Shown here: positions 32,885 to 42,908 of the stretch, piece by piece
Numbering within the stretch: position 1 is the first letter of the stretch
Layout: each line of letters begins with the position of its first letter
Assembly: GCA_934047225.1 (NCBI GenBank)
Contig: OW203993.1
Location: forward strand, 30,022,069 to 30,086,068
Length of the DNA stretch: 64,000 nucleotides
Reading direction: 5' to 3'
Source: Ypsolopha sequella
Lineage: Eukaryota > Arthropoda > Insecta > Lepidoptera > Ypsolophidae
Position numbers and translations under genes: made by a program
The notes under the pieces: model-generated
Told to the model about the DNA's origin: nothing
Seen by the model: the letters and a program-made list of their open reading frames with translations, nothing else
Databases searched by the model: none

Positions 32885-33069
32885 AGGGTTACAAAAAAAT
32901 TCATTGACAGTACAAATATGAATCGATTAACGTGGTTTGTGGAAAATGAATACCTTAAAGTTCAACCAAAAACATGTATTTTTTTTATGGCTATACGTAA
33001 CCTAATTATTGCAACAAAATCATCCGAAAGCTGACATTTTATTTCTGTTTGTATTTTCGTTCCCCTTAA
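32885..33069. repeat. Right copy of the duplicated 185-bp segment
   Basis: It matches 1-185 at 184 of 185 positions. It stops just before AATTCAATTCAATTCAATT and a foldback element. Upstream, 32771-32800 carries a degenerate partial copy (AACGTGGTATTTGGAAAATG). Confidence 0.9.
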
Positions 33070-33279
33070 TAAAATTCAATTCAATTCAATTTTACATATG
33101 TACATATGTAGCAGGAAAATAGTAAAATTCGGCATTTTAAAAACGGCGTCGTGACAGTTGCTAAACGCTCGCTATTTTGCAAATTGACCAATCTTTGTCA
33201 TAATCTTCCTGGCCCGGCACTTGGTCGGCATATAAAATCCAGTTTGAAGCTGTCATGAAAGCAAATCGGTTGACAAAAG

Positions 33280-33840
33280 TGCAGGCCATGACCGCGCTTA
33301 CCGGTTGGCCAGAACTTCAGGCTTCGGGAGGCGCGCCAAGCAGTTCTTCTTGCGACGGCGCCGGCGGAGAGAACAAATGTATGAAGTTGTATAGAGCCGG
33401 CCATGGGTCACCGCTCGCGCGTCTAGTCCAGCTTCGAGTGACTTGCGCTCTCGGGACGGCGGTGTGCGGGGAGGCGGGCGGTTGAAACAGTGATCGAGGA
33501 CGAACCTAGTGTCGAGCGCTTTGAGCGAGCGAGCACGCTATATATCCGATGCGGTGGAAGGCGCCGACGGGTGTCGTGGCAGAGCAAAGCCCGTCACAAA
33601 AACCGCCTGGAAGCGCAGCAAGAAGCGCCGCCAGAAGCCTGAAGCTGTGGCCCTGGCGTAACCCCTCGGCCATAGCTTCAGGCTTCGAAGGACTTTGCCC
33701 TGCCACGACACCCGTCGGCGCCTTCCACCGCATCGGATGTATAGCGCGCTCGCTCGCTCACTCTCTCCGCCGGCGCCGTCGCAAGAAGAACCGCTTGGCG
33801 CGCCTCTCGAAGCCTGAAGCTGTGGCCGACCGGTTAGTAC
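33280..33840. repeat. GC-rich nested palindrome
   Basis: GGCGCGCCAAGCAGTTCTTC at 33330 pairs with GAAGAACCGCTTGGCGCGCC near 33787. CCGATGCGGTGGAAGGCGCC at 33547 pairs with GGCGCCTTCCACCGCATCGG near 33717. CTTCAGGCTTCG occurs in all four arms. Its composition contrasts strongly with the AT-rich surroundings. Confidence 0.85.
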
Positions 33841-33935
33841 TGGAGCCTCTTTGCTAGAATATGACATTGTGACCTATGAGCAGCTGCTTGAGGCGCTAGA
33901 ATTTGGCATTTTATAATTTGCCTCGGCATATGGTG

Positions 33936-34311
33936 ATTCTGTTAGAAGTACAATAGGGTCGCCCCTCTTGTAAATACATGTAATTCTGTTAGAAGTACAA
34001 TAGGGTCGCCCCTCTTGTAAATACATGTAATTCTGTTAGAAGTACAATAGGGTCGCCCCTCTTGTAAATACATGTAATTCTGTTAGAAGTACAATAGGGT
34101 CGCCCCTCTTGTAAATACATGTAATTCTGTTAGAAGTACAATAGGGTCGCCCCTCTTGTAAATACATGTAATTCTGTTAGAAGTACAATAGGGTCGCCCC
34201 TCTTGTAAATACATGTAATTCTGTTAGAAGTACAATAGGGTCGCCCCTCTTGTAAATACATGTAATTCTGTTAGAAGTACAATAGGGTCGCCCCTCTTGT
34301 AAATACATGTA
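33936..34311. repeat. Minisatellite, eight identical copies of a 47-bp unit
   Basis: The unit runs from ATTCTGTTAGAAGTACAATA to CTTGTAAATACATGTA; 8 x 47 = 376 bp, then a partial ATTCT. I found no differences between copies, which suggests very recent expansion or active homogenisation. Confidence 0.96.
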
Positions 34312-34866
34312 ATTCTAACACGCTCCGCTCGTCGTCGCACCTATTTTTCACTATTGTATGAAAGACTTTCGATTTCGGCTCTTTAGAAAATGACGAAGTC
34401 ATTTTACAATTTGCCTTCGGTAAATCACAAAACAGTGGGCATTTTACAAGCGTTTAGAAACTGACGACGCCGTTTGTACAATGCCGAATTATGCAATTTG
34501 CCTGCAACATATCAATGACAATCAATACCTACTAGTACCTAGTTGTTTGTTATATATGGTCGGGCATCATTCCAAACAGTAGAGAGCGCTTGGTGACAGC
34601 TGTGTGAATTGTTTTAAAGAAATAAAGAAGTATACTGAAAATATGAATAAGTGAAAAATTTGCAGTTTGATTTGGAGAAGTCAACAAACTGTGTTTTTAC
34701 ATTCGTAGTTTACACACAATTGACAAGTATCAACGGCAACATTCGCAGAATATTTTAATAATAAAAGGTGTTATCTGTAGCACACAATAATCCACATGCC
34801 AGCTAGAGAGTATCAGGTTGCGTATGGGGTCGATAATAGTGGCTAGTGTTGTTCACTAGTGCACTC

Positions 34867-35014
34867 GTAGCATAGTGTTTAATCGCGCGCGATGCCACAA
34901 ACACAAGTGCAAGGAGCGTGACACGATGTTTTTGCGATTAAAAAGTATTGTGTCACGCTTCTCCCACCTGTAATTCAACTAAGTCGCGTCGCGCGCGATT
35001 AAGCACTATGCTAC
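34867..35014. repeat. Foldback hairpin 1 (GTAGCATAGTG ends)
   Basis: GTAGCATAGTGTTTAATCGC pairs with GCGATTAAGCACTATGCTAC. The inner blocks GGAGCGTGACAC / GTGTCACGC also pair. It is closely related to the next hairpin. Confidence 0.8.
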
Positions 35015-35027
35015 AGGACCTGGCCCG

Positions 35028-35152
35028 GTAGCATAGTGTCGACATCACTAGTTGAATCACAAGTGCAAGGAGCGTGACGCATGACGTCGTGTCACGCTCC
35101 TTGCATTTGTGATTCAACTAAGTTGCGTCGCACGCGATTAAAGACTGCTACG
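35028..35152. repeat. Foldback hairpin 2, tandem to hairpin 1
   Basis: GGTAGCATAGTGTCGACATC starts it and GATTAAAGACTGCTAC closes it. The core CAAGGAGCGTGAC / GTCACGCTCCTTG is near-perfect. Confidence 0.8.
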
Positions 35153-36120
35153 AGTTCTTTAATGAATATTGTGAGATATATTCGTTAATCATTACTTAAT
35201 TCACAATGGGTTTGGCAACCAATGAAAAACATCGATGAAACCAAGAATGAAATGCGCTCGTACAGAAAGTGAGAGAGTGATACTAGGCGAGGCGTTGATC
35301 CATATGTCAAGAGACATCCACAAAATCTACGGAAGTAGGTATATAATGGACGAAAGACTGATTCTATTTCTACGCAACTCCCATGAGGGGGGTGTTTGTA
35401 AGTTGGTAGTGTCTTGGTCTAGCTGTTCAGGCTGAGCCGGGCGTATTAATTGCAGTAAGCAACTATCAATTTAGTTAACCCCAATGTGAGGTATTTTTTG
35501 TCGGGGTCCTATCTATATCTATATTAATTCTCTAGCTACATGTAGAACTGCTATAACCGTACTTGAGCTGTGGCACACAGAGATATAAAAGATATAGTAA
35601 ACTTCAGATGTAAAGGATTTATGTTTAGCCCGAAGAACATGCACAAATTCAGTCATGGTTTCAACCACCCACGGATAAAACACAAAGATCGTTTTTGGTT
35701 GAATCTTGTATTTCGATGTCTCAAAAAAAAGCATGTGAATTAAAAATTAAATAATAAAATGGAATAGTTTAAAGCCAAATACGCTATCTATTCTGAAAAA
35801 CTGCAGAACTTTACACTTGTAGCTACATCACTATAATAACTGATAAGGATGATATCACCAGATAATATGATACCGGCCGTGAATCATTGCCATACCTCTC
35901 TGAACGGCTCATTGTTACTGTTACTCCGTGAACATATTGTTTTGGTGCCCTGAAACTTTCAATTTTTCCGTGAAGGAGGACCGCGATAGCTTTCCTGGAC
36001 TTTAGGATTTATAGTGTAATTGTCATTCGTGATGAGTAATAATGTTAAAGTGTATGTCACAATGCAATATATTTAAATATAGCTTGAAGTAACAAATTAA
36101 CATCGAACATTGGTGTGAAG
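35153..36120. other. Possible 5' region of the TRAF-like gene
   Basis: No repeat is recognised. A 66-codon plus frame starts at 35235. A donor-like TTTGTAAGT lies at 35397-35405, but the encoded sequence is unfamiliar and no acceptor is evident. The last 100 bp before ATG 36121 could be 5' untranslated sequence. No promoter element could be assigned. Confidence 0.3.
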
Positions 36121-36234
36121 ATGAGCTTGAACAGAAAAGGGGCGGCGACAGATAATGGTTCGAAAGAAAATGATACAAAGAAAAGCAATTCTTGTTATTT
36201 TTGCAATGAATTGTTTGAATTAGGACAATTACAG
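36121..36234 (+). CDS. TRAF-type zinc-finger/coiled-coil gene, exon 1
   Basis: First coding exon of the one host gene supported here. ATG 36121 has A at -3. It encodes 38 residues and ends on CAG|GTAAAC in phase 0. Residues 1-24 are polar (MSLNRKGAATDNGSKEND...). CYFCNELFELGQLQ supplies the first Cys pair (C25, C28) of a finger. The other ligands H40 and C44 lie in exon 2, 16 kb away, also phase 0. The joined protein has fingers C25/C28/H40/C44 and C51/C55/H67/C71, then a linker and coiled coil to residue 193. This matches TRAF-type fingers, found in adaptor proteins of receptor signalling in the cytoplasm. The C-terminus is outside the window. TRAF family is inference; no RING is seen. Confidence 0.8.
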
Positions 36235-36385
36235 GTAAACTTTTTTTTTATAGTATTTTATACAATTGCATAGTTTTGTTACGAAGCTTGTAAGTGATTA
36301 AATAAGAACGCACATACTTATTACATATACTTATTACCTACTTTTTCTACGACTCAGGTGTTGACCGTCAGTCCGTAACAGATGG

Positions 36386-37012
36386 GATATCTATCGTCTG
36401 TACACACACGCACGCACCCCTCTTGTATAATGGGATATCTATCGTCTGTCCACACACGCACGCACCCGTCTTGTATAATGTGATACCTATCGTCTGTCCA
36501 CACACGCACGCACTCTTCTTGTATAATGTGATATCTATCGTCTGTCCACACACGCACGCACTCCTTTTGTATAATGTGATATCTATCGTGTATCCACACA
36601 CGCACGCACCCCTCTTGTATAATGGGATAGCTATAATGGATATCTATCGTCTGTCCACACACGCACGCACCCGTCTTGTATAATGTGATATCTATCATCT
36701 ATCCACACACGCACGCACCCCTCTTGTATAATGGGATAGCTATAATGGGATATCTATCGTCTGTCCACACACGCACGCACCCGTCTTGTATAATGTGATA
36801 TCTATCATCTATCCACACACGCACGCACCCCTCTTGTATAATGGGATAGCTATAATGGGATATCAATCGTCTGTCCACACACGCACGCACCCGTCTTGTA
36901 TAATGTGATATCTATCATCTATCCACACACGCACGCACCCTTCTTGTATAATGGGATAGCTATAATGGGATATCTATCGTCTGTCCACACACGCACGCAC
37001 CCCTCTTGAAGA
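36386..37012. repeat. Minisatellite, about 12 copies with mixed 48/62-bp periods
   Basis: The core CCACACACGCACGCACCC followed by TCTTGTATAATG recurs 12 times. Early copies are 48 bp. From about 36620 alternate copies gain GGGATAGCTATAATGG, giving a two-unit higher-order pattern. It lies in intron 1, 150 bp after exon 1. ORFs across it are artefacts. Confidence 0.93.
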
Positions 37013-37749
37013 CATAGATAATGTCGCAGGATAATAGGAAAAAACGTAATTTGGTATGAATGAGGTTTTTAGGCTATAATCGTTGTAGTTTGACCGAATT
37101 CCAGACCCTCTCTACTAGTGCGCTAATATAAAAGTGACCCGGAGATCCTTAATATTGGCCACACACAGCTATACATAATTATGAAAAAAAAAAGATTTTC
37201 TTGAGATCCCGGCACCCAGGCAGATAACAAATAAAGGATTTCTGGGTTGTCATAAAAAATAACCAAGATGGGTGTAAGGCGGTCGCTCCACACGTTTTGT
37301 GACTCGTTATACCCTTAAAGTATAAGTCTAAGGTCATACCTAACCTTCTAACCTAACCTACCGGCTCGCTTCTGCTTTGAGCCTAAGTGTCAAGCCCCCC
37401 CCCCCCCCCCCCTTAACAATAATGTAAAATAACAGATAAGGTAACAAGTAGGGACAACACCACAATCACTATCAAACTTACTTTTATTTATCTAATCTAA
37501 ATAATTCGATCAAGGGCGAGTACAATTTAACCGATACAACAGATTATCGCGTGATTTTATTTGTAAATTTGATCCCATCAAAAACATAAAATGTAAAAAA
37601 ATGTCAAGTCTCGCAACGCAATCCTTCCACCGTAAAAAGTTGTGAGATCTAATGTAAAGCCAAGTCTGTTATTTTAGTTTGTATGGAAGCACCTTTTCAT
37701 TTTAGTTAGTATGGGAGCACCTATTGAACAAAAATGTATCATAGTTCCT
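37013..37749. other. Intron 1 sequence, no feature recognised
   Basis: It contains a run of about 20 C at 37391-37412, and two short CCTAACC runs. Nothing codes. Confidence 0.5.
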
Positions 37750-37962
37750 GTGACTGTATTAATATTAGTCATCTTCATTTCTATAATAAAATATAGTGAC
37801 TTCGCAATCGCACAGCAACATACACAACATATCTACCTAATACCAATTTGTTAGCGATTTGAGAAGATATTTCTACGCATCAGCGCTTTATTTGTGCTCT
37901 GCGATTGCCAAGTCACTATATTTCATTAGAGAAATAAAGATGACTAATATTAATACAGTCAC
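37750..37962. mobile_element. MITE with ~70-bp inverted repeats (213 bp)
   Basis: It starts GTGACTGTATTAATATTAGT and ends with its complement ACTAATATTAATACAGTCAC. The arms continue with TATAGTGACTT / AAGTCACTATA and GCGATTGC. No other copy was seen in the window. Confidence 0.9.
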
Positions 37963-37988
37963 TTAATGTTGATGTTGTGTGATGGTAG

Positions 37989-38031
37989 TACGGAACCCTT
38001 CATGAGCGAGTCCGACTTGCACTTAGCTGGT
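37989..38031 (-). repeat. Small AAGTGCGAGTC-family fragment, copy 6
   Basis: ACGGAACCCTTCATGAGCGA and GACTTGCACTTAGCTGG are the diverged terminal region on the minus strand. Confidence 0.6.
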
Positions 38032-38296
38032 TTAAAGTTATCACATTGACCGGAAAGTAGTAAATTTTCAATCAAAGTTACGTTAGAGGCTAGGGAAGGG
38101 TGACATCATAACACAAGATGTATACACAAAATTAATATTTTATTTCAGTTAAATTGTAAAAATAAAAGAGTGAAGCGCAGCGGGACGGCCCCGTAGTGTT
38201 CAACAGAGTTTAACAATAACTGGTTCAAGTGATTATTGTATCGAAGTTTATCACATTGAACGAATGAGACTGTTTATTATAACAATAGCTTCTGCC

Positions 38297-38450
38297 CGCG
38301 GCTTCGCCCCGCCTGGCCTACAGAAAAAAAAAAAATTTTTTTTCAGAAACAAACATTATAAGTGCTCTTATTCCCTTTTTTGGACCTGTCAAAAAACTGT
38401 CAAAACCTGTCAATTTTTTTTTATGTAGTTCCAGCTTGACCGATCACTAT
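38297..38450 (+). repeat. Head fragment of the TAGCTTCTGCCC element family
   Basis: TAGCTTCTGCCCGCGGCTTC and the later ATGTAGTTCCAGCTTGACCG match the start of the copy at 55379. The rest is missing here. Confidence 0.6.
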
Positions 38451-39312
38451 TTAGGCCCGGGAATTTACGATGATCATTTAGGCGAAGTTCGGCGTAAACC
38501 ATAACCGGATTAATACATGATATCGCGTCAAAATTCGATAGACACACAATTTTTGATACAAAAGGGGTTAACAAAAAACTCAGCAGATTTTAACTTCTTA
38601 AAAAAAATACATTTTATTAGTTATTTTAAGTTTATATTTTTTACTATAAATCATAACCAATAGCTAATTAGGTAGACTTTTATTTATGCTTGATATGTTA
38701 CAAGCACGAAGATAATTAACCAAATATTTAAATTGCATTAATGTTCTTTTTAAATAAAAAAAACTAAATTTAATAGGAAGTCTTGCAAAAATCATAACCA
38801 CGTTTTTCAAAGATTTTAAGCCTCTTGTAGATAAAATAATTATAAATCTCAAGAAATTAAACAAATATTTCACAATTAAAATGTTAATGAATTTTGGCGT
38901 CGTAGCAGATTTCAGAACCGTAATATTTTTGCTTAATCATAGGTTATTTTAAACTTACATTCGATTTCTTACATAATTAATCAGAATTTTGAACTGATAC
39001 CTAAAACAGTTTTTCATTCAAAAGATCGCGTCTGAGAAGAAAGGTGCGGGGGCAGAGGGAGACAAGCGCGAACCGCTGACGATGCCGTGCGTGCACGTTG
39101 CAACATGTTGCCAGCTCGCTCGCCCATATCGCAAATAAATAAGCAATAAAAGCAATTTCATTCATTCAGTCGTCTTACGTACTGTGAATCTCGGCACTTC
39201 TAAAGAATGCGCTTCACCCGCCCGACCCCACAAAATATATGGGGTATTTGTACAATCGATGATAACAATTCATGTAAAATGTAAAAATGTTCAAAAGCAC
39301 CTGAAATAGAAG
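38451..39312. other. Intron 1 sequence, no feature recognised
   Basis: Very AT-rich to 39000, then a GC-richer patch (39030-39130). No exon with usable splice sites or motif was identified. Confidence 0.45.
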
Positions 39313-39440
39313 AGCTTGTATGAATAGACTGATGGATGTGGAAGAGGCGAAAGAGGTGTACCAGGATCGTAGCAGATGGAAATCTGTAGTAGTCTTTGCC
39401 TACCCATCTGGAAGACAGGCGTGAATATATGTTTGTATGT
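39313..39440 (+). pseudogene. 3' tail of a LINE ORF
   Basis: The frame DVEEAKEVYQDRSRWKSVVV...PSGRQA ends in a stop and is followed by TATGTTTGTATGTATC. I recognise this as the terminal peptide and simple tail of lepidopteran LINEs with a D-R-x-x-W-K/R C-terminus. Only the last 40 codons remain. Confidence 0.6.
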
Positions 39441-40275
39441 ATCTTAAAAGTGTACCTATAAATGTATATCTGTCTAGATCCACCGGTGTCCAGCCAAGTT
39501 CAGAAAATAGCACCAGAATATGTAGAACTTGGCAAGTTTTCACAGCTTAAGGGTCGGAGTACCATGATTGTGCAAAACAGGGTTCGGGGTTATGGCATAT
39601 TTAAGAGAGTAAAAATTTAACTTTCTAAACAAAATAAATACCACTTACTACCTTACAAGATGAAGTACTGGTTCCTTGAAAGAAATCGTGGCTCTAATGT
39701 ATATTTACTTCAGAAAAAAAAACATTGCGGCGTTATAGGTATTGGGATTAAATTAAAGACAAAACAACGACAAAATATATTCAGATTCATAACAACACGT
39801 TAATAAACATTATTACATAAAAAGTTTTCCGATACTATTCATAGCTTTTCCGCAGTACGTTACCAAATATACCACTATTTTAGGCACTAATTCGCCATAC
39901 AATTTCCTATGGGCGCGCGCGCTCAAATTGCATGACTATAAAATTGCGTGCGCAAGGATACCACATTCAGTGAATCACGAGCTGTCAAGGTGGGAGGTTA
40001 CGTCTTTTCGACAAGAAAATTCCGCGACGTCGGCTCGTATGCACACACAAAAACATACTGCAGTGGTAACATTGTGACAAAAGTAAGTATGTACATTGCT
40101 TTGATTTTATTGAATGATTGAAGATGGTGCCAACCAAGCAACGCCACGAGTGTTTTCGTATGCGAATATGGATAGCATTTTGTAAGATTTAGAGTTTGAT
40201 GTTTATTCTGGATTCGAAGTGAAGACGTATTATTATTAAGTTTGCATATTATATTTATGTATTTATTCTATTCTA
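39441..40275. other. Intron 1 sequence, no feature recognised
   Basis: Unique-looking sequence without supported ORF or repeat. Confidence 0.45.
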
Positions 40276-40484
40276 TATATAAGATGACTTTTTGATCATC
40301 GTCCAAATTCGTACTGGAGGCTTGGTAAGTGATCAGCATCATGAATCGATAACAATTTTGTGAAATTCGTATAATTCCCAGTCCTGAGTGAACCACTATG
40401 GTTAGTCGAAATTTCTTGATGCTGATCACTTACCAAGGCTCGAGTATGAATTTGGACGATGTTCACAAATTTAACTTGTATATA
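40276..40484. mobile_element. Foldback MITE family C, copy 2
   Basis: It shares GATGACTTTTTGATCATCGT, CTGGAGGCTTGGTAAGTGAT and the inverted counterparts with 8337-8606. It is shorter and more diverged. Confidence 0.85.
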
Positions 40485-40569
40485 AAATTACATAACGGTC
40501 ACTCACTGACCAACTCATTGACATTATAGTATAGTTGGAAGGACTGTTCTGACATGATAGTGATGTATG

Positions 40570-41822
40570 AGTATTTTTGTTGACTTTGACCCTAGGGATG
40601 GGAAAAATTGGCACCTCGCCTAGGAACTAAGATTTCGAAAATATATTCGTAACGGAACGGCTGGAGTTAGACCCATGTTGATGGGTGTATAGGAAAAGGT
40701 CTCGCCGAGATCTACCCCTCTCCCCATGTTAAAAATTTGACGGCCCGTATCTCCCAAACGGCTGAAGCTAGACCCATGTTCATGGTACTCTAAGAAAAGG
40801 GCTTGACAAGATCTATTTGAAAATACACGTTTTTGATACTAGGGATGGGAAAATTTACATCCTAGCGATGTTCCCCGCCACTAGGGATGTACTTTTTGAT
40901 TTTGAGACTAGTGATGTCCCAAAAAAAAATTGTTTCGACCATATCTTCGGAACGGAAGGTGGTACAGCCCTAGGGGTCGAACAATTCGGTGCCAAAAAAT
41001 TTTTTTTTTCAAATTGCAAAACTTTAACTGCCCGATCTCCCAAACATCTGGGAAAAAGTTCCAAGGGATGTACTTTGACATTTTTTGACTTTGACACTAG
41101 GGATGGAAAAAATTGTCATTTTTCAGAACGAGCACGCGAGCACGAAATTCGTAGTGATGTTTTTGGACACTAGGGATGGGAAGAAAGTTCCTAGGGATGT
41201 ACTTAGACATTTTTTTACTTTGAGACTAGGGATGGGAAAAGTGTCATTTTTCATAACGAGCACGCGAGCGCAAAGTTCATAGTAATATTTTTGGACACTA
41301 AGGATGGGAAAAAGTTCTTAGGGATGTACTTTGACATTTTTTGACTCTGACACTAGGGATGGGAAAAATTGACATTTTACAGAACGAGCACGCGAGCGCG
41401 AAATTCGTAGTGATATATTTGGACACTAGGGATGGGAAAAAGTTCCTACGGATGTACTTAGACATTTTTTTACTTTGACACTAGGGATGGAAAAAAATTA
41501 CATTTTACAGAACGAGCACGTGAGCGCGAAGTTCGTAGTGATGTACTTGGACACTAGGGATGGGAAAAAGTTCCTAGGGATGTACTTGGACATTTTTGAC
41601 TTTGACACTAGGGATGGGAAATTTGTCATTTTTCAGAACGAGTACGGGAGTGCGAAGTTCGTAGTAATGTACTTGGACACTAGGGATGGGAAAAAGTTCG
41701 TAGGGATGTACTTTGACATTTTATTGACTTTGAGACTAGGGATGGGAAAAATTGTCATTTTTCAGAACAAGCACGCGAGCGCCAAGTTCGTAGTGATGTA
41801 CTAGGACACTAGGGATGGGAAA
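40570..41822. repeat. ACTAGGGATGG family with a ~127-bp tandem array
   Basis: The proximal part carries GGCTGGAGTTAGACCCATGT and CGTATCTCCCAAACGGCTGA, shared with 47150-47470 and 49060-49210. From about 41090 six units of 127-129 bp follow, each with ACTAGGGATGGGAAAAATTG, CAGAACGAGCACGCGAGCGC and AAGTTCGTAGTGATGTACTT. No protein is implied; frames across it are artefacts. Confidence 0.85.
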
Positions 41823-42607
41823 TATTTGTATAATTGTAACTGTCAGTTTGTCGTAGACTACGTATATCTTTGATTTCAAAAATCATTTTTTCAAATTCGT
41901 ACTAAATAAATAACGAAAGCAAGAAATAAATAAGACATTTATTTTGATACTACATCCTAAACAAATACAATTATCAGCTCTGAGACAACTTAATATGTTT
42001 TAAATTGCTAAGTTGCAGCAAAAAAAAGGGCTTTGACTCAGCAAAATGCCACAGCATCACCATAAAAACCTTAAAAACGGTACGTATATTTCAAAGTAGT
42101 AAATAATATGTTGCAAAAGCCATCTTAAATTTCACAACGATGTCAAATTCGCGGAAAATCAAATTTTGAAGTGACATTCATATTGTGAATATAAAAGTAT
42201 AAATTTTCAAGCAAAATTGCAGCTCAACCGGTCAAGCCGTTCTTGAATTTTGCCGCAGACGGTAGACAAGAAGATGCTTCATTCACTAAAAGGTTTCTGT
42301 TTCAGATGGAACCCTAATTTCCCATTTTACCCGACATTTTATTATTTGTCTACACGCTAGCTCAAGTCAGCTCAACCGCCACTATTTCTTAAATTACAAG
42401 CAAGAGCACTTAGAGAACCCTAAAAATGTGACATTTATTTCTCAAATTCGTCATTTTGAATAAAACTTTAGTGGATAGAACGGCGGTCGCGGCGCGAGCT
42501 CACTGTGCATGCATACAAGTGTGCGTGAGAGCTGTTACCGCTGTGTGCAAGCGTCGATATACATAAATTCGACGGCGGCCGGTGGCGAAACCGAGCCATC
42601 ATAAATT
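41823..42607. other. Intron 1 sequence, no feature recognised
   Basis: AT-rich to about 42470, then GC-richer. No exon or repeat could be supported. Confidence 0.45.
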
Positions 42608-42690
42608 ATAAATCTGCCCAACCGGGAATTGAACTCGAGACCCTCGGCGCAGAAGGCAGATACTATTCACTACACTGTATGGGTCGACAG
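42608..42690 (-). repeat. tRNA-derived SINE head
   Basis: On the minus strand TAGTGTAGTGAATAGTATCT lies in the A-box region and GGTCTCGAGTTCAATTCCCG carries the B box (GTTCAATTC), followed by GGTTGGGCAGATTTA. No tRNA cloverleaf closes, so this is a SINE promoter region, not a tRNA gene. Confidence 0.55.
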
Positions 42691-42908
42691 TAAATTATTT
42701 TTTAATAATATTACATTTATATTTAATTATCGAGATGTTATCGTGTTGAGGAATTCGCTTGCTTATGCAAGTTCGCGGCACTTCGCTTCGTGGTACCACT
42801 GCTGAAGTTATCTACGTGTGCGTGCGCGACTTAGAATGAGCGCTTTTGACAACGAGCCGTGGGGGCGCCGGTCCTTAAGTTTCAAGGGTTTTGACTATAC
42901 ATTTGACT

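Larger units (their letters stand above)
33111..34504. mobile_element. Foldback element with nested GC palindromes and an array
   Basis: The outer ends GCAGGAAAATAGTAAAATTC and GAATTATGCAATTTGCCTGC pair, as do AACGGCGTCGTGACAGTT and AACTGACGACGCCGTT. The interior holds a GC-rich double palindrome (33280-33840) and the 8-copy 47-bp array. Small open frames in the GC-rich part are mirrored on both strands and are not genes. Confidence 0.7.

Noticed and set aside
33198..33867. Several 68-109 codon ORFs in GC-rich sequence
   Set aside because: They occur on both strands as mirror images of the nested palindrome and show no domain.
33936..34316. CRISPR-like direct repeats
   Set aside because: Units are contiguous with no unique spacers, there are no cas genes, and the context is a eukaryotic genome. 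The same applies to the other arrays.
35235..35435. 66-codon ORF with donor-like GTAAGT as an upstream exon
   Set aside because: No acceptor, no recognisable domain, and the frame cannot be linked to exon 1, which has its own start codon.
40817..41804. ORFs with FDTRDGK repeats
   Set aside because: Translation of the ACTAGGGATGG tandem array; frames shift between units of 127-129 bp.
42608..42690. tRNA gene on the minus strand
   Set aside because: Only A- and B-box-like parts are present; acceptor and anticodon stems do not close. Better read as a SINE head.
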